Source: Crotalaria pallida
Taxonomy: Eukaryota; Streptophyta; Magnoliopsida; Fabales; Fabaceae
NCBI GenBank assembly: GCA_037953625.1
Contig: CM075653.1
Location: 99,985,639 to 100,049,638 of the forward strand
DNA length: 64,000 bases
Direction: 5' to 3'
Within the stretch, counting starts at the first letter, position 1, and the number at the start of each line of letters is the position of its first letter. Below are positions 55,061-64,000 of the stretch, piece after piece. The position numbers and the translations under genes are program-made. Below the pieces are notes generated by a model, which worked only from the letters and a program-made list of their open reading frames with translations, was not told where the DNA came from and searched no databases.

Positions 55061-56703
55061 CTGATGCTGTTGTGTTTTGTTGTTGTTGTTCCCTTCTCCT
55101 CTGCTTGTTGCTGTGCCCTGTACTGGGTCAGGATTAAGTTTGAACCAAACATATCATCTTTGTTCCTTCAAATCGAAGTTGAGGGTAAATCTCTAATACT
55201 CTCTTAATTGCTCTATGTTATGTTTTAAATTTTTATATCAATACTAATTTTAATGATATTGGTAATAATTATTTAGTGTTAAATTGTTTTAGAAAGTTAG
55301 TATTTTGGAACCTTATTATTATTTTGGAAAATGAATGATATTGTGATTTAGTGTCGGTTTTTAATTAGATTGTTATTTATGATGATTTTAATTAGTTACT
55401 CTGATTTGGGAATAACTAAATGTTTTCAAAACTAACTTGTCTCGGTTTTCAAGTTAAAGTCCCTTTTTCATAAAACGCATGATATTGATTTTTATTTAAT
55501 TTGTATGACCGCTTAGACGACGAAGGAGCTTTAGGATCAGCGCAAGCGAAAGCAATGAACCGCGCTACGTTTGGGCAGCACTATATGAAAGGAAACAGGT
55601 TTATGGAAACGCAAGGTAAGGAGTGGGTATTAGTGAGTACTCTGGGGAATAGTTTGTGGTATGTATATAATGATTGCTAGGAGTTATGTGTTAGTTAGGA
55701 AATTAGAAAACCTAGGGGAGAAACTAAATAAAATTGATAATAATGATCTTAATTAATGAGAGTGCCTTGGTTAAGTAATAAAAGTGAATGTAACTCTAAT
55801 AAATGTTTGTGATTAAGTATATGCTTAGTTGGTGCTAAATGTGATGATATATGTGTTTGGTGCTAATTGTTTATAAATAAATGTTAAATTGTTGTAAAGA
55901 ATGTGAAGTTGTGGCTATTTGATTATATATGTGTTGATCATTGAGGCTTAGTTTGACTTTTGTGAAAATGGACTGGAATGATGGAAAATTTTGGTTTATA
56001 TATATAGCTACTTGGAAAATGAATTTTTGATATGGAATAAAAGGGAATGCAGTGTGACTTGATCCTTGGGCAAGCCGGCACACTAGGTGCCCTGCTAGGT
56101 GGTGAATTGCCTGCTAGGGCCAAGTTCCTGTCAGGCCAATTGCCCATTAGGTCCTAAATTCCCGTTAGGCGTCGGTGCGCCAAAGGATCAATCCCACTGC
56201 ATAACCACCTGAAAATGAATAATATGTGAAATGGAATTTATGGGAAATGAATGTTAATTAAATTAACCAGCATTGTCCTAACGGGTGATGCCTAATGGGT
56301 GTCTCAGTCCTGACAGGTTTAAAGTCCCTAGTAGGTGCCGAATTGCCTAGCAGGCGCATCAATTCCTAGTGGTGCAATGGTAATTGGAAATTAATGAAAG
56401 GGAAATAGTGTATCTAATGGATAACGGAAATGAGTAATGGAATTAAGGAATTTGGAATTATTGTTTAATTGTGTGTTAAGGGGAATATGAATTAATTAAG
56501 GCTTATGGAATGATTATAATCGGAATCTGAATTTGGTTGCTTAAAATTGTGTGCTATTTGATTTATTTGATATTTGTGTTTGGCTTAGTTAGTTATTATG
56601 TCATATTCAGAAACTGCTTTCCCATTTTATGTGTATGCTCACTCCTTACTATCATTTCAGGTACTAAGTTTGAGCTAGCACAGCCCCTGGCCGAGCAGGA
56701 GTG

Positions 56704-56722
56704 CACTCCACACCGTGGAGTG
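56704..56722 (+). promoter_or_regulatory. 19-nt perfect hairpin near the LTR 3' end
   Basis: CACTCCACACCGTGGAGTG, 8-bp stem and ACC loop; repeated at 63243-63261. Counterpart of 19786-19804 in the gag-only element. Confidence 0.55.
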
Positions 56723-57044
56723 TAATTTAGTTAAGGATGTACTCTAGTTATTGTATTATAATTAATCTATTTTGGGTGTTTGAAATAATTTAATCGCTGC
56801 AAGCCCGAATTTATTATATGTACGTTATTAGGGCTTGTAAAGTTAATTAATATATTTAGAAATGCTGAAATGTTTTCTGGGTTGTTCTGGTTTGACAGGT
56901 GAAAACTCTAAATTTTTGGGAAGTCCGATAAACAGAGGAGACTCTGTCGGATTTTCGTTAAGATTTAAAACGAAATTTTTCAAGTCCATTTTAAAACCAA
57001 CATAATTATTAGTAAATAAGTTATATAAATGTTAGGGTGTTACA

Positions 57045-60000
57045 ATTTTGGTATCAGAGCAGTTTCCCTCGGCCTATGGAGTGTGGACTCACATCTCCTG
57101 TGCTTACTCACCAAGCGAGTAACTTATAGATAGTAGCTGTTTATTCTATTATATGTTAGTGTATTGCTAGAGTCAAGTCTTATGTTAGCTAACTAGATGG
57201 ATAAATATAGATGCAAATATAGATGCATATAGGTAAGTACCCTCAGTTGAGTATGCACTCATTCCTGTATATATGTGTGTGCTAATTTTATTTCTGATTG
57301 TTGCTAGTGTATTTAAAAAAAAATATCTCAAATTCTTCAATTTCTATTTGCATGAGTTCAGTGTCTTTTATAGACTTAGTAGCATAGTATGGACTATGGA
57401 ATTTGTCAATTGCTATACCAAAAGAATTGTTTCTTTTGTCTTTGTCCAAACTCCAAACCTTAGGTAAAGATGGTCTTATATTATGATAGATAGATTACTG
57501 CTTGTTGGATGTGAAATTTCTGCATCTTTTGGTTAAATAATTGAAAGTCAGTTGTCAGAGATTATTGAGGATATTGATTCTGTTGAGCTTGTAATGCTTT
57601 GGAAATTAAATCACTGAAAATGTGAAGAAAATTTCTGGACTACTTGTGAGCTATTTAGCATTTAGAATAGTTTTAAGGATTTCCTTATGGATTGTTCTTT
57701 GGACAAGTACTCATGGTACGTGATTTCATTTCTAGACACCTTGTTTGTAACTTGAGATACTGTTACATTTGTGTGGGTAATCTAAGAATTGATTTGTAAA
57801 AACTTGAATCTTAGACAAGTACATTTTAATTTTATTTCAGCAAAAAAAAAAAAGTTTCAAATTTAGTGCCTAAATTTAGGCTCCTCTTTTTGTTAACCAA
57901 TTTACTAATGAGCTGGATAGCCTTTTCCTGATATTGCAAAAAAAAAAAAAAAGAAGTGTTAAAGAAATTCAACTGTTTGTGTGATTCTGATCCACTATAT
58001 ATGTAGAATTTCTTCATACTATCATTCAACCTTTAAGTTCCGAAAAATTATTTTGGAAGTTTTGTGAAAGTCTAAGGAAAACGAACCATGTGTTTGTGTA
58101 TAGGTAACATCGTGATATCTTATTTTTCTGAAGGTTGCATGTGATTTGAAAGTGATTTGCTATTTATTTGAATCTTTGGGTTTTAAAGTGTTTGTTGGAA
58201 AATTGGGGTTTTTCATATAAAGTTAAACTCATTTTCGAGCTCGGGATGCTCAAAATGATTTTATGAGAGAATCCCAAGTTCGAATCCATGTTGTGTGTAA
58301 AAGTTCAAGCTGTTTGGAGCAAGTTAGTATTTTAAACAAATGCTTTTTCACAATCAGACCCGACAATTCCGGTGTCTTCGACACTGCGAATGCAAGGGAA
58401 AAATCGAGTCTAACGTGCTTCGATCGGTTTGAAAATTTTACACAACCTTTGGCTAAGTATATCTGATGTCCTTGTAAATTTTGTGGTCATTTGGAATTTG
58501 TTTACTATTTTAAATAAATATAATTTAGGTTCAGCCCCCGATGTAATGGTGTTTTTGACAAAGTGGTCACAGGGTTAAAACTGAACCTAACGAACTCCGA
58601 TCGACCTGAAAATTTACCACGTTGTTCTTTTATATGTAGGGACACTACCTGTAAATCTTCATAGTCTTGGGAATTGAAATGGTATTTTTCAAAAATGCAT
58701 TTTTATTTCAGCCATGAAATTTTTCCGGTTTTCGGGCAAATAATGAAAACCATACCTCCCGAACTTCTTTTGAACTAATTTTTGGATATGTTTCCTTTGA
58801 ATACCTTTATGTGAAGTATGCCAAATTTCAAATAAAAATGAATTTATATGATATGATTTCGTTATATGTCTTGAATGTGCTATGTATATGCTAGTTGGGT
58901 TGTTTAGTAATAGCGAATCCTATGCTTAGATAATTGTTCTTCCCAGCTGAACAGGTTTTCTGAATCTTCATACGTGATCCCTTCCTCCAATTTGGGTCTT
59001 ATTGAAGGTTCATTTTTTGTTATTTAAGGAAAGTCTTCATAAAGCATATTATACGATTTACAAATGCCTAATTTATACGTATGTTTTTCTTTTTCCAAAA
59101 TACTTGTTTATGTTTTTGCCTTGAAAGAATGTCAGCTATTTGATTTTATTGAATATAATTTTATTTGATTATGGACTTTGAGGGTTCGTTGTTTTTTTAC
59201 GTCCTCGAATCTACTATCCTGTTTCCAACCCACTTAAAAGAACATGTTTGTTAAGATGACAATTTGCTCTATTTGTCAATGATTTACCTCTTACACTTCG
59301 GTATATTTAGCTCTTCTTGCTTTTGGATTTCTTTTTACTTCAGTCTATATGATCTTAATTTTTTGAATTGCTATTTTAGAGTTTATGTAAAATGTAAGCT
59401 AGATTTGTTGATTTTTTTTTTATTTTAATAAATTTGTTCCATGATTTTGCATGACTGCATGCACATGTATTTAGAAATGACGAATCTTTGACTTTGAGCC
59501 ATTGGTTTTGTCTTTGTGAACGAAAATTGTTAAATGAGCTTCAACCAACAGCTTTTCTTGCTTAACATATTTCTCATGAATTTTTATAATAGTATTGGCC
59601 AATGCCAACCTATTATGTTACTTAGTTTTTTAGTTTATTACATGAAGTTTCCCATAACTGTTATGCAAGGAAAAATGTTTTTGAATGCTAGCTTAATGAA
59701 TTTTTAATTCTTTTCAGGTTTTAGTTTTCCCCTTGTAATTCAAACTAACATTCATTTAAATTGATGGCACCCTATTGGTTGAGTCATGATTACTAATTCC
59801 TATCGTTTCGGGGTCTTAATTTTTGCATAGATTTTATTTCATGTTTTATGTCTTGTGGTATAGAGAGGTGACACTCTTTTGTTTTAAGTTCGTACAAAAA
59901 AAATTAAATTAATTAAAATTTATGTTCTTTTTATAAAAATAGTTCTTAGCGAGATTTTCAAACATTTTATCGTTTTGGTGTTGAACATGTTATACGAACT

Positions 60001-60537
60001 TAAACCATACGCATAATGCAGCTGTTGTTTAGACCAGTTGAGTTTTCAAAACTCCTATTTTGCTTTGTATTTCATGTTACCTCTTTGAAATTTAAATTCG
60101 TTTTACAATAATGGCAGAGTCAAAATACCCTTTCAATAACCATTACTTGCAAAATGTTAAAATTATTTTTCAGTTTTGAGAATTGAGATGATTTTGTTTG
60201 GAACTGACTTAACTGTAATTACTATTTGGTACATCAAGCGATGATTTCTCTATTGCACATTGTTATGAAAGATGATTTCCTCTTTGTTTGAATTTGAGAA
60301 TCTTTTTACTTAACTGGTTATCGAAATTCTTTTGCTACAGTTACATTGTATTACCACTAAGGTTTTATTTCTCTTGTTAAATAAATGATTTTTAAGACTC
60401 TCGTGCTATTTGTAGTGTTGGTTTTAATTGTGTTTATCTAAGTTGATTGGAATGATAATTAAGGATTCTCAAATCCTAACCTTATGATTTTCACTAATCA
60501 AATTTCGAGGACGAAATTTCTTTTTGGGGGGAAGGAT
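57045..60537 (+). other. non-coding internal region of the LARD-like element
   Basis: 3.5 kb, AT-rich, no frame over about 70 codons and no gypsy motif. Two runs of A (57841 and 57939) and ordinary intron-like text. Only the primer site and purine tract are functional-looking. Confidence 0.7.
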
Positions 60538-63500
60538 TGTAACATCCTGATTTTCTTTTGTATTATAAATTGTGAGTTTATCAAATTAAATGATTAATTT
60601 TTATATATAATTATTAAAGTGTTGGCATTTTCATAACATACCTTATATTATTTCTAATTGACAATTTTATTTATATATATAACTTAAAAGAAAACTCATT
60701 TAAAGAAATTACCCTATCTGGAAAATATATTTGTTATGCTTTACTTTGCTTTTGATATATTAGATACTATTTTATTTCTAATGCTCCCAAACTTTTAACT
60801 TTATGACTTTCTTATGTGTATTTATTATATAATAAAATTTTATTGAAGGTATTTACTGGAATTGAAAATAAATAAAAGTGTGTATTAGTATCTTAAAAAA
60901 AATAATAAATAAAATAAAATGTTAGTGTGTGTTGTGAAGGGGTATGAAACCCTATTCTTTCCCAGGAAGGGTTCAGCAGCCGCCCCCTCTTCATACCTCC
61001 TTCCATCCGTCTCTCTCGCTCTCATGCATCTCTCTCTCACTCTCCTCGAACCGCCGCCACCAGGACCAGAAGCCAGCACCGAATCGCCGTCGTCGTCGAA
61101 CCCGTGGCGCTGCCACTCGCGACCTTCGTTGTCCCTCTGTCGCACGCCACGCGTGCGTTCTTTCTTGTGGTCGCGAACCACTGCTGCTACCATTGGTCCG
61201 TGAGTAGCCGTCCATCACCGCGCCACCCACTGGACCAGCCACCGCCACCGTTCGCCTTCCTCCTTGGTCGCAGAGCCGCCACTCCGTGGACGAAGATGAA
61301 GCAACCACCGCCATTCGCGCCTCCTTCAGGGACGAAGCTCACGATCTCTGCCTCTCTCTTTCCCTCCGTGGATCATCGATGTTGCTGTCCACCGCCACTG
61401 TGGAGTTCGCCGCCACCGTCCTCCTGGTGCGAACTGAACCGCCGCCGCTGCCGCCATGGTCCTCGCCACCGTCTCCTCTCTCCGGTTCACATCTGGAACT
61501 AAGAGGCTTTCATTCGTGTTCCTTCTCCGCGGGTTGTTACGTTTGCCGGCCTCGCCACCGACGCCGGTCGTAGACGCCATTGCCGCCATTAAGGGATGGG
61601 TGCTGATGCTGTTGTGTTTTGTTGTTGTTGTTCCCTTCTCCTCTGCTTGTTGCTGTGCCCTGTACCGGGTCGGTATTAAGTTTGAACCGAACATATCATC
61701 TTTGTTCCTTCAAATCGAAGTTGAGGGTAAATCTCTAATACTCTCTTAATTGCTCTATGTTATGTTTTAAATTTTTATATCAATACTAATTTTAATGATA
61801 TTGGTAATAATTATTTAGTGTTAAATTGTTTTAGAAAGTTAGTATTTTGGAACCTTATTATTATTTTGGAAAATGAATGATATTGTGATTTAGTGTCGGT
61901 TTTTAATTAGATTGTTATTTATGATGATTATAATTAGTTACTCTGATTTGGGAATAACTAAATGTTTTCAAAACTAACTTGTCTCGGTTTTCAAGGTAAA
62001 GTCCCTTTTTCATAAAACGCATGATATTGATTTTTATTTAATTTGTATGACCGCTTAGACGACGAAGGAGCTTTAGGATCAGCGCAAGCGAAAGCAATGA
62101 ACCGCGCTACGTTTGGGCAGCACTATATGAAAGGAAACAGGTTTATGGAAACGCAAGGTAAGGAGTGGGTATTAGTGAGTACTCTGGGGAATAGTTTGTG
62201 GTATGTATATAATGATTGCTAGGAGTTATGTGTTAGTTAGGAAATTAGAAAACCTAGGGGAGAAACTAAATAAAATTGATAATAATGATCTTAATTAATG
62301 AGAGTGCCTTGGTTAAGTAATAAAAATGAATGTAACTCTAATAAATGTTTGTGATTAAGTATATGCTTAGTTGGTGCTAAATGTGATGATATATGTGTTT
62401 GGTGCTAATTGTTTATAAATAAATGTTAAATTGTTGTAAAGAATGTGAAGTTGTGGCTATTTGATTATATATGTGTTGATCGAGGCTTGGTTTGACTTTT
62501 GTGAAAATGGACTGGAATGATGGAAAATTTTGGTTTATATATATATCTACTTGGAAAATGAATTTTTGATATGGAATAAAAGGGAATGCAGTGTGACTTG
62601 ATCCTTGGGCAAGCCGGCACACTAGGTGCCCTGCTAGGTGGTGAATTGCCTGCTAGGGCCAAGTTCCTGTCAGGCCAATTGCCCATTAGGTCCTAAATTC
62701 CCGTTAGGCGTCGGTGCGCCAAAGGATCAATCCCACTGCATAACCACCTGAAAATGAATAATATGTGAAATGGAATTTATGGGAAATGAATGTTAATTAA
62801 ATTAACCAGCATTGTCCTAACGGGTGATGCCTAATGGGTGTCTCAGTCCTGACAGGTTTAAAGTCCCTAGTAGGTGCCGAATTGCCTAGCAGGCGCATCA
62901 ATTCCTAGTGGTGCAATGGTAATTGGAAATTAATGAAAGGGAAATAGTGTATCTAATGGATAACGGAAATGAGTAATGGAATTAAGGAATTTGGAATTAT
63001 TGTTTAATTGTGTGTTAAGGGGAATATGAATTAATTAAGGCTTATGGAATGATTATAATCGGAATCTGAATTTGGTTGCTTAAAATTGTGTGCTATTTGA
63101 TTTATTTGATATTTGTGTTTGGCTTAGTTAGTTATTATGTCATATTCAGAAACTGCTTTCCCATTTTATGTGTATGCTCACTCCTTACTATCATTTCAGG
63201 TACTAAGTTTGAGCTAGCACAGCCCCTGGCCGAGCAGGAGTGCACTCCACACCGTGGAGTGTAATTTAGTTAAGGATGTACTCTAGTTATTGTATTATAA
63301 TTGATCTATTTTGGGTGTTTGAAATAATTTAATCGCTGCAAGCCCGAATTTATTATATGTACGTTATTAGGGCTTGTAAAGTTAATTAATATATTTAGAA
63401 ATGCTGAAATGTTTTCTGGGTTGTTCTGGTTTGACAGGTGAAAACTCTAAATTTTTGGGAAGTCCGATAAATAGAGGAGACTCTGTCGGATTTTCGTTAA

Positions 63501-63583
63501 GATTTAAAACGAAATTTTTCAAGTCCATTTTAAAACCAACATAATTATTAGTAAATAAGTTATATAAATGTTAGGGTGTTACA
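60538..63583 (+). repeat. 3' LTR of the LARD-like element
   Basis: Near-identical to the 5' LTR over its whole length. Followed directly by CATTT at 63584-63588, which also precedes the TRIM-like LTR at 53753-53757. Confidence 0.88.
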
Positions 63584-63703
63584 CATTTATTACAATAATT
63601 TGTTAACTCTTTTTAATTTTAGAGATTTATAAAAAATTCTTCAAAAAATTCATCCTCATAACTAAGTGCTCACAACACTAATAGCTTAGGCCATAGAACA
63701 TAC

Positions 63704-64000
63704 CAATGTTTGTCTCTTTTTTAGTTGGCCACTGCTAATATTAACTGAGAACACTTCAATCATGACATGCTCTCCCTCACTTAACAATTCTTCATCAACA
63801 TCCTTTACAGTCTCTTCTTCTTATAATGTCCATAGCACTACATTAATCTCAAGTAAAAAACTACACAAAATTAAATTCAACTTTTGTTATGAAAAAGTAT
63901 CATTATCATCCGATTTAAAGAGATAAACCTCGTCTTGAAACATATCCATCAGCAAAATAGTCAAAGATTATTTTACTTGAACCTTCATATGTAAGGTCAA
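63704..64000 (-). pseudogene. B3-domain pseudogene A, right copy, upstream exons (runs off the window)
   Basis: Minus-strand exon from about 63820 to 63704 encodes ETVKDVDEELLSEGEH and SGQLKKRQTL. Further upstream 63998-63925 matches the left exon with FEGSSKIIFDYFADGYVS-type text. It continues the exon at 53745 once the insertion is removed. The exon containing DYFADGYVS diverges after VSR, so it may be damaged there as well. Confidence 0.6.

Larger units (their letters stand above)
53992..57044 (+). repeat. 5' LTR of the LARD-like element
   Basis: Contains a GC-rich island (54400-55060), a block of CCTNNNAGG-type mini-inverted repeats (56075-56375, such as GCCTAGCAGGC and TCCTGACAGG) and the 19-nt hairpin CACTCCACACCGTGGAGTG at 56704-56722. 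Confidence 0.88.
53992..63583 (+). mobile_element. long-LTR gypsy-type element without coding region (LARD-like)
   Basis: LTRs 53992-57044 (3,053 bp) and 60538-63583 (3,046 bp), TGTAACATCC to GGTGTTACA. Primer site TGGTATCAGAGC at 57049-57060; purine tract TTTTTGGGGGGAAGGAT at 60521-60537 after TTTCGAGGACGAAATTT. LTRs differ at few sites by eye, so the insertion is young. The internal 3.5 kb has no gag or pol. Primer-site neighbourhood (CCTCGGCC, ACTCACC(A/G)AGCGAGTAA) and LTR 3' end resemble the gag-only element, so a Tekay-like helper is likely. Long LTRs with a non-coding centre match the LARD definition. Confidence 0.82.
51020..64000 (-). other. right arm of an inverted duplication (left arm about 2190-6110)
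   Basis: Matching blocks run in opposite order: left 2191-2264 with right 63998-63925; 2376-2492 with 63818-63704; 2622-2880 with 53745-53480; near 3600 with near 52560; 4800-5290 with 52090-51680; 5698-5769 with 51627-51690; 5870-6110 with 51530-51020. The insertions on each side are different, so the elements came after the duplication. Confidence 0.75.

Noticed and set aside
54376..55210. Proline- and serine-rich frames in the GC-rich LTR island (also 60.9-61.75 kb)
   Set aside because: Open frames exist on both strands because GC-rich DNA has few stops. Lengths change between the two LTRs and no family motif is seen.

Overview
The window is AT-rich plant nuclear DNA made mostly of nested transposable elements, with a few decayed host genes at its edges. 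The long-LTR Ty3/gypsy elements (TGTAACA..TGTTACA ends, primer site TGGTATCAGAGC), the Sirevirus-type Ty1/copia element, a plant L1 LINE, Stowaway-like MITEs, a CACTA end, and plant-type B3, RPA1-like and hydroxypyruvate-reductase-like exons all indicate a dicot. I lean to a legume, but that rests on general familiarity and not on a diagnostic gene. I see no intact host gene, tRNA, rRNA or CRISPR array.

Layout. 1-8.3 kb: a single exon of a 2-hydroxyacid dehydrogenase, two convergent B3-domain pseudogenes (A on +, B on -) and an RPA1-like OB-fold pseudogene. 8.36-10.74 kb: a solo LTR (5-bp target duplication CGAAG) inside the RPA1-like locus. 11.2-16.1 kb: an L1 LINE on the minus strand with an open ORF2. 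17.05-28.16 kb: a gag-only LTR retrotransposon arranged LTR-gag-LTR-gag-truncated LTR. 28.80-48.78 kb: a decayed gypsy element (TSD ATAAC) whose 3' LTR is split by a young Sirevirus-like copia element with open gag and pol (37.16-46.61 kb, TSD CATGC). 48.8-53.7 kb: MITEs, an inverted second copy of the B3 gene pair and a CACTA end. 53.76-63.58 kb: a TRIM-like LTR joined to a long-LTR element without coding capacity, both inside one intron of the second B3-A copy, which resumes at 63.7 kb and runs off the window.

The host skeleton is an inverted duplication: about 2.2-6.1 kb reappears in reverse order and orientation from about 51.0 kb to the right edge. About 45 kb of elements now separates the arms. 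Both B3-A copies share an in-frame stop at the same codon, so the damage probably predates the duplication.

The most unusual signals are in the LTRs. (1) Several unrelated families carry short palindromes (ACTCGAGT, TAACCGGTTA, CTCGCCCAGGCGAG) repeated with a start-to-start spacing of 20 or 21 bp. (2) Two gypsy families carry long arrays of tiny hairpins in which the stems change between units while pairing is kept; at least one array lies downstream of a TATA box and so would be in the transcript. (3) A 19-nt perfect hairpin is conserved between two gypsy families near the LTR 3' end. Together these suggest selection on DNA-protein and RNA structure in non-coding parts of LTRs.
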